Origin: a virus
IMG/VR virus record: IMGVR_UViG_3300021961_000393
Coordinates: 1-30,955 of that record
Strand: one strand, 5' to 3'
Length of the DNA: 30,955 bases
Below, one piece after another: positions 1 through 5,341 of this stretch; within the stretch, counting starts at the first letter, position 1, and each line of letters starts with the position of its first letter. Both the position numbers and the translations under genes were made by a program. The notes beneath the pieces are model-generated. The model was not told the origin of the DNA and did no database searches. It saw nothing but the letters and a program-made list of their open reading frames with translations.

Positions 1-117
1 AATCGTGGGTTTTTTGAACTTGAAAATATCTCCACCGGCTCGTCAAGAATTTACCAGATTGATGATACCGGGGCGGCTTGGGACATAACTAAAACAACTT
101 TTCAGGTGTTTCGATGA
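1..117 (+). CDS. Tail fibre protein, C-terminal end (partial)
   Basis: Frame 1 is open from the first base and ends with TGA at 115-117, giving 38 residues that begin NRGFFELENIS and end FQVFR. No start is visible, so the gene enters from outside the window or from its other end. The segment is rich in short beta-type stretches with a G-S-S-R-I-Y-Q-I-D motif, as at the ends of phage tail fibres. It lies directly before lysis genes, the usual place for a podovirus tail fibre end. The stop overlaps the next start (ATGA). The fragment is in phase with the tail-fibre reading frame that runs off the right end of the window. The assignment rests on context and that phase match, not on a recognised domain. 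Confidence 0.6.
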   Translation, partial: NRGFFELENISTGSSRIYQIDDTGAAWDITKTTFQVFR

Positions 118-302
118 GCAAACGAATAATTTACCCAACGGACGAAGGTGGCGTGGCGGTTATCATTCCTGCCGACTGCGGTCTGACTATCGAGGAAATC
201 GCTGCCAAGGACGTTCCCGCTGGCAAGCCGTATAAGATCGTGGACGTTAGCGACATCCCCGCTGACCGCACCTTCCGCAACGCTTGGGAGTATCAGCCGT
301 GA
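114..302 (+). CDS. Small conserved phage protein downstream of tail fibre
   Basis: Encodes 62 residues, starting with an ATG that overlaps the tail-fibre stop (ATGA), so translation is probably coupled. The protein contains IIYPTDEGGVAVIIP near the N-terminus and a central DVPAGKPYKIVD block. I recognise this as a type of short protein often found beside tail-fibre genes in phages and prophages of Proteobacteria. Its function is unknown to me. No membrane segment or catalytic motif is seen. It may act with the next gene in fibre assembly or attachment, but that is only a guess from position. Confidence is high that it is a gene and low on role. Confidence 0.75.
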   Translation: MSKRIIYPTDEGGVAVIIPADCGLTIEEIAAKDVPAGKPYKIVDVSDIPADRTFRNAWEYQP

Positions 303-574
303 TCACCATTAATCTCGACAAGGCCAAGGCCATTGCCCACGACAAGCGCCGCGCAAAGCGGGCTGAAGAGTTTGCCCCGCTCGACATCAAGGCGACAATC
401 CCCGCCGAAGCTGCTGCCGCCGAAGCCGCTCGTCAGGTTATCCGAGACAAATACGCCGCCCTGCAAAGCGACATTGACGCTGTGTCCGGGGTGGTGGAAC
501 TGAGAGACATTGTAACCGGGGCAGGACTCTACGACCACGCCAAGACCACAAAAGACAAGTACCCCAAGGAGTAG
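299..574 (+). CDS. Conserved phage protein, possible fibre-assembly partner
   Basis: The best start is GTG at 299, overlapping the previous stop (GTGA) with GGGAG about nine bases upstream. A TTG at 284 is in frame but less likely. The product has 91 residues, begins ITINLDKAKAIAHDKRRAKR and carries an Ala/Glu-rich helical centre. This N-terminus is common in small phage proteins encoded after tail fibres. I know no demonstrated activity. The last codons (YDHAKTTKD) are echoed by the first codons of the gene at 613 (HDHAKTTVD), and the DNA repeat behind this is listed separately. No transmembrane segment is seen. Confidence 0.75.
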   Translation: MITINLDKAKAIAHDKRRAKRAEEFAPLDIKATIPAEAAAAEAARQVIRDKYAALQSDIDAVSGVVELRDIVTGAGLYDHAKTTKDKYPKE

Positions 575-635
575 CCAGATGATAGAGAATATAGTCGCAA
601 GGTGTAGGTAAAATGCACGACCACGCTAAGACCAC
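531..635 (+). repeat. Direct repeat flanking the lysis-gene leader
   Basis: Bases 531-549 and 617-635 match at 18 of 19 positions (ACGACCACGCYAAGACCAC). The first copy lies in the last codons of the gene ending at 574. The second lies in the first codons of the gene starting at 613. Both are read in a frame that gives DHAKTT. This suggests local duplication or recombination at the gene junction. Confidence 0.8.
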
Positions 636-722
636 CGTCGATGCTTCCGCTGTAGCCGTGGCTGGCCTTTCGTGGGCGCAGCTTCTTCCGAACCTTGCGG
701 CTATATTCTCTATCGTCTGGCT
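573..722 (+). repeat. 31-bp inverted repeat spanning the first lysis-gene start
   Basis: The arm at 573-603 and the reverse complement of 692-722 match at 29 of 31 bases. Both mismatches (580 with 715, 595 with 700) place T opposite G, so in mRNA they would be G-U pairs and the helix would be unbroken. The 88-base loop (604-691) holds the start codon at 613 and the first third of that gene. The right arm codes for its membrane helix. No T-run follows, so this is not a standard terminator. A role in controlling translation of the membrane protein is inferred from position. Confidence 0.85.
579..611 (+). CDS. Possible 10-residue leader peptide before the lysis gene
   Basis: ATG at 579 follows AAGGAG (565-570) at good spacing and encodes MIENIVARCR, then TAA at 609-611, one base before the next start. 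It lies across the upstream arm of the 31-bp inverted repeat. Ribosomes reading it would open that helix and arrive at the next gene, which is the logic of a leader peptide. The AAGGAG overlaps the end of the preceding gene. At ten codons, chance cannot be excluded. Confidence 0.35.
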   Translation: MIENIVARCR

Positions 723-783
723 GGCCATCCGCATCTATGAGACGCGCACCGTCCAGAAGCTGCTGCGCCGAGGTGAAAAATGA
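613..783 (+). CDS. Small single-helix membrane protein, holin-like
   Basis: Encodes 56 residues from ATG 613, with AGGT-type purine stretches just upstream. There is one clear hydrophobic helix at about residues 25-44 (LPNLAAIFSIVWLAIRIYE), followed by a basic tail (RTVQKLLRRGEK). The short soluble N-terminus, single helix and charged C-terminus are typical of class II/III-type phage holins. The gene sits at the head of a cassette ending in an endolysin. It overlaps the next gene by four bases (ATGA). Its mRNA start lies in the loop of the 31-bp inverted repeat, so expression may be structure-controlled. It could be the holin itself or a partner or antagonist of the 3TM holin downstream. Confidence 0.7.
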   Translation: MHDHAKTTVDASAVAVAGLSWAQLLPNLAAIFSIVWLAIRIYETRTVQKLLRRGEK

Positions 784-860
784 TTCCATTCAGTGCGGGC
801 GAAATCGTCGCCATCATTCTTGGCGTTGCCATCCTGCTGGCGATCAGGGGCATGAAGTAA
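780..860 (+). CDS. 26-residue transmembrane peptide in lysis cassette
   Basis: ATG at 780 overlaps the previous stop (ATGA), with GAGG about nine bases upstream. The ORF ends at TAA 858-860, which itself overlaps the next ATG (TAATG). The peptide has 26 residues, nearly all one hydrophobic helix (EIVAIILGVAILLAI) ending in RGMK. The tight coupling on both sides argues that it is translated. I know no family for it. A role in lysis or in tuning the neighbouring holin is inferred only from position and hydrophobicity. Confidence 0.6.
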   Translation: MIPFSAGEIVAIILGVAILLAIRGMK

Positions 861-1261
861 TGCTGCCTCTGCTAAACGCTATCCTGCCAGTCGTCGGCAA
901 CGTCCTCGACCGCATCATCCCAGACAAGGCCGGGAACGAAAAGGCCCGCCTCGAAATGGAAAAGGCGCTGCTCGACGCGGCGACGAAGGGCCAGTTAGGC
1001 CAGCTTGAGATCAACAAGATCGAGGCGCAGAGCAGCAGCTTGTTCAAGTCAGGCTGGCGTCCGGGCGTGGCTTGGATTTGCGTTGCGGCAATGGGCTTCC
1101 ACTTTATCGTCGCTCCTGTCGTCAACTGGATTGGCCTACTAACCGGCAATGTGCTGCCCCTGCCCGAGTTCGACATGGACGCGCTGCTGTATGTCCTTGG
1201 CTCGCTCCTCGGCATCGGTGCGCTGCGGACCTATGAAAAGAAATCCGGCCTTACCAAGTGA
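860..1261 (+). CDS. Holin of the GTA 3TM family
   Basis: Encodes 133 residues from ATG 860, overlapping the preceding TAA. The N-terminal third is amphipathic and helical (MLPLLNAILPVVGNVLDRIIP), followed by a charged KARLEMEKALLDAA stretch. Then come W-RPGVAW, a membrane helix at about residues 70-90, and a second near 105-122 ending in RTYEKKSG. This order matches the 3TM holin family known from gene transfer agents and many alphaproteobacterial phages (PF11351-type). It would sit in the inner membrane and let the downstream endolysin reach the wall. A longer in-frame reading from 695 exists but would run across the two preceding genes, so 860 is preferred. Confidence 0.85.
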   Translation: MLPLLNAILPVVGNVLDRIIPDKAGNEKARLEMEKALLDAATKGQLGQLEINKIEAQSSSLFKSGWRPGVAWICVAAMGFHFIVAPVVNWIGLLTGNVLPLPEFDMDALLYVLGSLLGIGALRTYEKKSGLTK

Positions 1262-1268
1262 GCCGCCG

Positions 1269-1445
1269 ATGCTTATCGTCAAGATCGTTACAGAGGAAGG
1301 CGAGCGCGAGTTACCCATCGCCAGCGATGGCGACTGGGCGATTGAATCCGAAGGCGGTTATCTGATCGTCAAGCGCGTCGATGGTGTCCGCGTTTACTAC
1401 CCCCTCATATCTTTGACCTATTGGGAAATCGGCCCCCTCAAATGA
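1269..1445 (+). CDS. Small hypothetical protein between holin and endolysin
   Basis: Encodes 58 residues from ATG 1269, seven bases after the holin stop. The sequence looks all-beta (MLIVKIVTEEGE, then VKRVDGVRVYYPLISL) and ends WEIGPLK. The stop TGA at 1443-1445 overlaps the endolysin start. No signal peptide, membrane helix or known domain is recognised. Position implies co-transcription with the lysis genes. The role is unknown. Confidence 0.65.
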   Translation: MLIVKIVTEEGERELPIASDGDWAIESEGGYLIVKRVDGVRVYYPLISLTYWEIGPLK

Positions 1446-1897
1446 TGCTGTCCGATCACTTCTCGCTTGAAGAACTCGTCAAGTCGCAGACGGCCTTGCG
1501 TCTTGGCATCGACAACACGCCGGGCGATGCCGAGGTCGCGGCGCTCAGGCAGGTCTGCGAGAACATCCTAGAACCGATCCGCGATTACTTCGGCATCCCG
1601 TTCGCGCCGTCGAGCGGCTATCGTTCGCCGCGCCTGTGCCGCGCCATCGGCAGCAAGGAGACGAGCCAACACGCGCTCGGTCAGGCCGTCGATTTCGAGG
1701 TGCCACATATCGACAACCTGTTCCTCGCACATTGGATCAAGCAGAACCTCAAGTTCGACCAGCTTATTCTGGAGTTCTACGAGGAGGGCGAACCCAATAG
1801 CGGATGGGTTCACGCCTCCTACGCAGATGCTATGCGCGGCCAGTGCCTTACCTACAACAAGCAGCGCGGCTACACTATCGGCTTGCCGCTGCCGTAA
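1442..1897 (+). CDS. Endolysin, M15-family peptidase
   Basis: Encodes 151 residues from ATG 1442, overlapping the previous stop; ATG 1445 is an in-frame alternative. The protein is a single M15_3-type zinc peptidase domain. The SGYRSPRL motif is at about 58-65. The H-x6-D zinc motif lies in QHALGQAVDF, with H77 and D84. The third ligand is in WVH, at H124. This family cleaves peptide bonds of peptidoglycan stem peptides (D-Ala-D-Ala or L-Ala-D-Glu type). There is no signal peptide, so export depends on the upstream holin. It is the last gene of the plus-strand lysis cassette, and its 3' end overlaps a convergent small minus-strand gene. Confidence 0.9.
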   Translation: MMLSDHFSLEELVKSQTALRLGIDNTPGDAEVAALRQVCENILEPIRDYFGIPFAPSSGYRSPRLCRAIGSKETSQHALGQAVDFEVPHIDNLFLAHWIKQNLKFDQLILEFYEEGEPNSGWVHASYADAMRGQCLTYNKQRGYTIGLPLP

Positions 1898-2036
1898 CCG
1901 CCCAGATGATGCCGACGTTGGCGATGGTATAGCCGAGGAACGTCAAGCCCATGCCGTGCTGGCCGATGTAAGTAAGTCGAGCGGCCTCAAGCAGATAAAG
2001 CACGGTGACGATGACCAGCAGGATTGGGCTGTGCAT
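1875..2036 (-). CDS. 53-residue membrane protein, end of minus-strand operon
   Basis: Reads leftwards from ATG 2034-2036 to TAG 1875-1877. The start comes four bases after the stop of the preceding minus-strand gene, so it is operonic. The product has two hydrophobic helices: ILLVIVTVLYLLEAAR near the N-terminus, and LGYTIANVGIIWAVTAA near the C-terminus. It overlaps the endolysin 3' end by 23 bases on the opposite strand. Small two-helix proteins can be holins, antiholins or superinfection-exclusion peptides. Its place in the early-type operon favours a membrane function other than lysis, but this is inference. Confidence 0.6.
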   Translation of the reverse strand: MHSPILLVIVTVLYLLEAARLTYIGQHGMGLTFLGYTIANVGIIWAVTAAASR

Positions 2037-2040
2037 GGCG

Positions 2041-2241
2041 TCACCCGCGATCAAGCATGACGGCGGATGGCAACTCGCCCTCCACTATCATCCGGCGCAC
2101 CAGCCGATGGGTATTGGATTTCCCGCCGCCAATCTCGGCAACCAGTTCGCGGTAGGATGGATTGCGCTTCAGCTTGTGGCGCAGTGACGCAATGCCGATG
2201 AGAATGGCATCGCGCCGTGCGCGGTTTACCCGGCCCCTCAT
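2041..2241 (-). CDS. Small winged-helix regulator (LexA-type DNA-binding fold)
   Basis: Encodes 66 residues starting from an ATG that overlaps the exonuclease stop (ATGA). After a basic N-terminus (RGRVNRARRDA) it has a helix-turn-helix pattern, NPSYRELVAEIGGGKSNTHR, then LVRRMIVEGEL. This resembles the winged helix at the N-terminus of LexA and of small phage regulators. No protease or dimerisation domain follows, so it would be a minimal DNA-binding protein. It may regulate its own operon or the opposing lysis genes. Its target cannot be read from the sequence. Confidence 0.6.
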   Translation of the reverse strand: MRGRVNRARRDAILIGIASLRHKLKRNPSYRELVAEIGGGKSNTHRLVRRMIVEGELPSAVMLDRG

Positions 2242-3200
2242 TTATCGAGTTCCTTCACCGAAAGCGTCTGCTGGCGCACGACCGATGGCGGCTTGGCGGG
2301 CACAACCCTTTCGGGCGATCCCTTCAGATGGCGCATCGGCCACTTGATAACGAACCGGCGATTGCCCACCGGGGCATAGGCGCATTCATGACAGCCCATT
2401 ATATCCTTTAGCCCGGCTTCCGCCTCGTCGATGATCGCCTCCGCTAAACGCTTCTGCTGTCTGGCATGAACCAGTTTCTCCGCCAGTTCCAGCGCGGGTT
2501 CCATCCCGGTAAGGTCGATCTCCGGTGCGCCCTGATCGACGCGGGCATAGGCCACGTTCGCGTCCATGCTGCTGATGGATGGATACCAGTCTATGTTGCG
2601 GGCGCGTTCCTCGAACTCCGCGACGGCATCAGCAATGCGGCGCTGCACATTGGGGTCGGCGCGGTACACGAACACGCGCAGATCGGAGCCGCGATACAGC
2701 ACACAGACCGCGCCCCATTGGTGGCCGGTGCACATCATCTGCGCTTGAAGCTGTAGGGGTCCGCGATACGGCGGCGGTACATCCTCCGGCGCGGCTTGCG
2801 TGGTTTTGGCCTCAAGGATGCCGATGCCGTCGATCTCGATCTCGTCGGCGTTGACGCAGTAAATCCCGCGCTCGGTATCCGTCCGAACGCTACCCCTGCC
2901 CACTCCCGTGCCGTCCAAACTGGCGGCGAGCGGCAGCACCTCATGCTGCGCGGCGGAGCGATAGTCCAGTTCCACGTTCCGCAATTCAAGGATGCGGGCG
3001 GCCTCGGTCAGCACGATAGGTTCAAGCAGATCGCCGAACCTCATCCGCATATTCTGCGGCCACGGCGTCGGTTCCTTACCGGCGCGGGCGTCGATGATTT
3101 TTGCCAGCATTTCGTTCTGCGAGGTATAGGGCGAAAGGCCCATGATCGCGGCGACGATTGACGCGGATGCTTGCGTCGAGGGTGTGACTTTTCCAACCAT
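2238..3200 (-). CDS. YqaJ-type phage recombination exonuclease
   Basis: Encodes 320 residues with the YqaJ PD-(D/E)XK core in the N-terminal half. GDLLEP is at about 56-61, the SLDGT aspartate at D96, LEAKT with E130 and K132, and the QLQAQMMCTG block at about 150-159. These match the metal-binding and catalytic positions of lambda-exonuclease-like enzymes. Family members degrade one strand of duplex ends for single-strand annealing recombination. No RecT, Erf or Red-beta partner is recognisable nearby. The C-terminal half (VHARQQKRLAEAIIDEAEAGLKD onward) is a helical extension seen in phage members. It sits in the minus-strand early-type operon. ATG 3198-3200 is followed by MVGKVTPSTQ. Confidence 0.85.
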   Translation of the reverse strand: MVGKVTPSTQASASIVAAIMGLSPYTSQNEMLAKIIDARAGKEPTPWPQNMRMRFGDLLEPIVLTEAARILELRNVELDYRSAAQHEVLPLAASLDGTGVGRGSVRTDTERGIYCVNADEIEIDGIGILEAKTTQAAPEDVPPPYRGPLQLQAQMMCTGHQWGAVCVLYRGSDLRVFVYRADPNVQRRIADAVAEFEERARNIDWYPSISSMDANVAYARVDQGAPEIDLTGMEPALELAEKLVHARQQKRLAEAIIDEAEAGLKDIMGCHECAYAPVGNRRFVIKWPMRHLKGSPERVVPAKPPSVVRQQTLSVKELDK

Positions 3201-3203
3201 TTT

Positions 3204-3365
3204 CTAACCTTTCATTAGTTCGGAGATTATCGGGAGTAGGACGAACAGCACCCACCCAAGGGCGATGAGAATTGCCACGCCCAACAGGTCGCGGGCGACT
3301 TCCAGTATTTCACGCATTTGTTCTGTTTTCCCTTTTTGATCTCGGCTAAACGCTTGGCCCCTCAT
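3204..3365 (-). CDS. Small single-helix membrane protein
   Basis: Encodes 53 residues if it starts at the ATG overlapping the previous stop (ATGA, 3363-3365). An internal ATG at 3315-3317 would leave 37 residues and keeps the whole membrane part. The helix is GVAILIALGWVLFVLLPIISEL, followed by the short tail MKG. It sits three bases before the exonuclease start. No family is recognised. It may be an early inner-membrane peptide. The start is uncertain because neither site has a strong ribosome-binding sequence. Confidence 0.5.
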   Translation of the reverse strand: MRGQAFSRDQKGKTEQMREILEVARDLLGVAILIALGWVLFVLLPIISELMKG

Positions 3366-3613
3366 TGCTTGACGGATACCAGAAGTTTTCCGATCCAGCG
3401 CCATTCCTCGACGCAGGCGGCGAGGCGGTTGCGGCCCTTGGCAAAGGACGGCTGCCCGGTGGCGCGCTCGAGATAGGCGACCGCCTCCGCCGGGTCGTCG
3501 AATGTGCGCTTTCCCGTCCCGTTAAAGTTCGGCGCGCAATGGTATTCGCGCTTCATTTCGGGGCGGCTTTTGAGATTACGCTTTTGCACTGGCTGATCGT
3601 TTCGTTTAGCCAT
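3362..3613 (-). CDS. Hypothetical protein, basic, 83 residues
   Basis: Starts at ATG 3611-3613 behind a strong AGGAGG. The N-terminus is very basic (AKRNDQPVQKRNLKSRPEMKREY), followed by a central FDDPAEAVAYLERATGQPSF segment and a C-terminal CVEEWRWIGKLLVSVK. No domain is recognised, though basic composition would suit nucleic-acid binding. Its first 61 bases overlap the preceding minus-strand ORF in another frame, and the AGGAGG lies inside that ORF. Confidence 0.6.
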   Translation of the reverse strand: MAKRNDQPVQKRNLKSRPEMKREYHCAPNFNGTGKRTFDDPAEAVAYLERATGQPSFAKGRNRLAACVEEWRWIGKLLVSVKQ

Positions 3614-3729
3614 TTTCCGTCCTCCTGTCTGGCGATGAATTCAAGGGCGATCACGGCGCGTTCAAGCGCCGTGATCAATTCTCGCAGAACGCTACCCGTG
3701 CCCGCGTTCATGGCGTCTCGATCAGCCAT
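3553..3729 (-). CDS. Small helical hypothetical protein
   Basis: A 58-residue reading from ATG 3727-3729 to TGA 3553-3555. It begins MADRDAMNAGTG, continues with an amphipathic helix (LRELITALERAVIALEFIA) and ends in ISKAAPK. It overlaps the upstream 32-residue gene by 22 bases and the downstream gene by 61 bases. The long downstream overlap is unusual. An 11-bp perfect inverted repeat (3649-3659 / 3666-3676) lies inside it. It is probably real, since similar helical small proteins fill phage early operons, but the evidence is modest. Confidence 0.45.
   Translation of the reverse strand: MADRDAMNAGTGSVLRELITALERAVIALEFIARQEDGKWLNETISQCKSVISKAAPK
3649..3676 (-). repeat. Perfect 11-bp inverted repeat inside early operon
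   Basis: GATCACGGCGC at 3649-3659 is the exact reverse complement of 3666-3676, with a 6-base loop. It lies within the coding sequence of the 58-residue protein. No T-run follows on the minus strand. It could act as an mRNA hairpin or a protein-binding palindrome. Confidence 0.7.
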
Positions 3730-3806
3730 AGCAGGGTGAGGAATAGGCCGCCCGCTATGGCGGCAAGGGCAAGGGTGATTTCAAGGTAGGAATAGATGCG
3801 CTTCAT
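3708..3806 (-). CDS. 32-residue transmembrane peptide
   Basis: ATG at 3804-3806 follows AAAAAGGAGAC, a strong ribosome-binding site within the repeated leader element. The peptide is MKRIYSY, then one hydrophobic helix (LEITLALAAIAGGLFLTLLWL), then IETP. It ends at TGA 3708-3710, inside the next gene. The strong initiation region and clear membrane helix support translation. The role is unknown. Confidence 0.55.
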   Translation of the reverse strand: MKRIYSYLEITLALAAIAGGLFLTLLWLIETP

Positions 3807-3813
3807 GTTGTGT

Positions 3814-3848
3814 CGTCTCCTTTTTGTGGGCGGGGGCCGAAGCCCCCG
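3814..3848 (-). promoter_or_regulatory. Repeated hairpin-plus-SD leader, copy A
   Basis: On the minus strand a 7-bp GC stem with a four-base loop (3831-3848, CGGGGGC/GCCCCCG) is followed by CCCACAAAAAGGAGACG and then the start at 3806. Two other copies stand at 5291-5326 and 5547-5580. The segment 3814-3830 matches 5547-5563 at 15 of 17 bases. There is no T-run, so termination is unlikely. A stabilising or attenuating mRNA leader is inferred. Confidence 0.7.
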
Positions 3849-3858
3849 GCGGATTGGC

Positions 3859-4275
3859 TCATTCAACGAGATCAATGTGAAGCGCGGTTAAAAATGCGGA
3901 ACACTGGCTAGGCTCTAACATGACGCCGTAAAGTGAAGTTTCATTGAGGTTAGTGCCCTCAAGATTGGCGCCGCTAAGGTCGGCATTTTCAAGATCAGCG
4001 CACCAAAAGTTAGCGCCGCTAAGATCAGCGCCGCTGAGATCGGCGCCAAAAACTATTGCGTGCTGAAGGTTAGCACGATGGAGATTGGCGCCGCTAAGGT
4101 TGGCGCAACTAAGTTCCGCTTCAAAAAGCCAAGCGCCGCTGAGGTCAGCGCCGCTAAGGTCTTCTTCTGCAAGGTAGGCGCCGCGAAGGTTAGCGCCACT
4201 GAGGTTGGCGCCGCGAAGGCTGGTGCCTTCGCAAGAGTAGATGACTTCTTCGTCGTCATTTTTGATTTCGATCAT
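3859..4275 (-). CDS. Pentapeptide-repeat protein
   Basis: Encodes 138 residues with a short lead (MIEIKNDDEEVIYSCEG), then about 19 tandem five-residue repeats of A(N/D)LSG/RGANL type to about residue 115, and a non-repeat tail (MLEPSQCSAFLTALHIDLVE). Such repeats form a right-handed square beta-helix. Some members (Qnr, MfpA) are acidic DNA mimics that bind gyrase. The repeat here is rich in Asp, Glu and Asn with few basic residues, which would suit DNA mimicry. It lies directly after the ArdC antirestriction gene, so a shared anti-defence or topoisomerase-protecting role is plausible but unproven. The GGAAAGACACGAA before the start is a reasonable binding site. The repetitive DNA here is coding and is not a CRISPR. 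Confidence 0.85.
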   Translation of the reverse strand: MIEIKNDDEEVIYSCEGTSLRGANLSGANLRGAYLAEEDLSGADLSGAWLFEAELSCANLSGANLHRANLQHAIVFGADLSGADLSGANFWCADLENADLSGANLEGTNLNETSLYGVMLEPSQCSAFLTALHIDLVE

Positions 4276-4332
4276 TTCGTGTCTTTCCTTTGGCTTGCCA
4301 TCATCAGGCGGGAGGGTGCCATCCTGCCCGCG

Positions 4333-4359
4333 ACGGGGACGGCGCGAGGCCGCCCCCGT
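4333..4359 (-). repeat. GC-rich hairpin between ArdC and pentapeptide genes
   Basis: Bases 4333-4343 and 4349-4359 form an 11-bp stem with one G-U pair and a 5-base loop. It begins eight bases past the ArdC stop on the minus strand. No T-run follows. It is analogous in place to the other GC hairpins that separate genes of this operon. Confidence 0.6.
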
Positions 4360-4367
4360 TTCGGCGG

Positions 4368-5282
4368 TTAGGCGGCGACGGCGGCGGGTTCCTCCGCCTC
4401 CGCCTCCGGCTTGGGGTTAATGAACGCCGCCGCCTTGCGGGCGGCGCTAAAGGCGCGGAAAATTGCCCGCTTGTCTTCGCGGAGGCGAGCGATCCAACCG
4501 TTCAAATACTTGGCATGATCGGGCGCGGGCGCTGTCTCGATGCCGAGATCAGCCGCAAGAAACGCGGCGGCGCTTTCGGCGATCAATTCTTCGAAGGCGT
4601 ATTCTGGCGATCCGAACGGGGCCAGCTTGAGGCGATCAAGGCGCGAAGCGTGGCCCGTCCAATGGCCTAGTTCATGGAATGCGGTCCCATAGTACCCGGC
4701 GCGGCTGGTAAAAGCGCCAAACGGGGGGATGGTGATTTGATCGGTCGCGGAGGAATAAAAGGCGCGATCCCCCGCCGCGTGGATAATCTTTGCACCGGTT
4801 GCCGCGATTACCGCATCTGCGGCGGCAATGCGGGCGGCCTCAGTCATACCGTTGGCCGCCGGATCAGCTGGCACATTGTAGGTGTTGCCGCTCGCGTCCC
4901 GCACTTGATCGCCGTTGAAAACGGAAAAATGGCGGAGGGTAGGGATGCGATCCACAATCGCCTCGCCCTTGCCATTTACCTTGCCCGTGTCGCGCTCGAA
5001 CATTTTCCAGAAAGTAATCGGCGTTGCTTTCTCGCCCTTTTGCACCTGATAGCCGCGCTCGGCCCATTGCTTGTAGGTGCCCCACAAGGTGCTGGTGTAG
5101 CCCTTGCGGCTGGCGCTGGCGAAGGTAAGGGCGACGTTGACGCCGTTATAAGGCTTGCGGCTGGCGACGTTCTGGTGGGCCGTGGAGCGCCACGGCTTCG
5201 TCCAATTGGTGCCTTCGGTTTCCATAAGCCGGACAATTTCGGCGGAAACGTGTTCGTAAATGTCAAATTTTGCGGTGGTCAT
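4368..5282 (-). CDS. ardC: ArdC-type antirestriction protein
   Basis: Encodes 304 residues from ATG 5280-5282 (MTTAKFDIYEHVSAEIV), placed after CGGAGAC. An in-frame extension upstream to 5345 lacks support. Residues about 5-130 match the ArdC N-terminal ssDNA-binding domain: WTKPW, then NVASRKPYNGVNVALTF, then WGTYKQW and YQVQKGEKATPITFWK. The rest is a zinc-metallopeptidase-like domain with HELGH at 203-207 and a downstream EELIAES glutamate (about 231-236). ArdC proteins occur mostly on conjugative plasmids and in some phages. They protect incoming DNA from type I restriction and bind ssDNA. The C-terminus is an Ala/Glu-rich tail. Expression as the second gene from the divergent promoter fits early protection of injected DNA. 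The gene looks plasmid-derived. Confidence 0.9.
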   Translation of the reverse strand: MTTAKFDIYEHVSAEIVRLMETEGTNWTKPWRSTAHQNVASRKPYNGVNVALTFASASRKGYTSTLWGTYKQWAERGYQVQKGEKATPITFWKMFERDTGKVNGKGEAIVDRIPTLRHFSVFNGDQVRDASGNTYNVPADPAANGMTEAARIAAADAVIAATGAKIIHAAGDRAFYSSATDQITIPPFGAFTSRAGYYGTAFHELGHWTGHASRLDRLKLAPFGSPEYAFEELIAESAAAFLAADLGIETAPAPDHAKYLNGWIARLREDKRAIFRAFSAARKAAAFINPKPEAEAEEPAAVAA

Positions 5283-5290
5283 TTTGCGTT

Positions 5291-5326
5291 GTCTCCGTTT
5301 TGTGCCGGGGGCGGGATCGCCCCCGG
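5291..5326 (-). promoter_or_regulatory. Repeated hairpin-plus-SD leader, copy B (before ArdC)
   Basis: A perfect 9-bp stem (5305-5313 / 5318-5326, CCGGGGGCG) with a 4-base loop is followed on the minus strand by CACAAAACGGAGAC and the ArdC start. It lies between the stop at 5342 and the start at 5282. It matches copies A and C in order and spacing. Confidence 0.7.
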
Positions 5327-5341
5327 CGGGTTGATTAACGA

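Noticed and set aside
695-859. Longer N-terminus for the 3TM holin
   Set aside because: It would overlap two other coupled small genes. The TAATG start at 860 gives the expected family length.
3859-4275. Tandem short repeats resembling a CRISPR or minisatellite
   Set aside because: The period is 15 bases and encodes pentapeptide repeats in an intact frame. There are no unique spacers.
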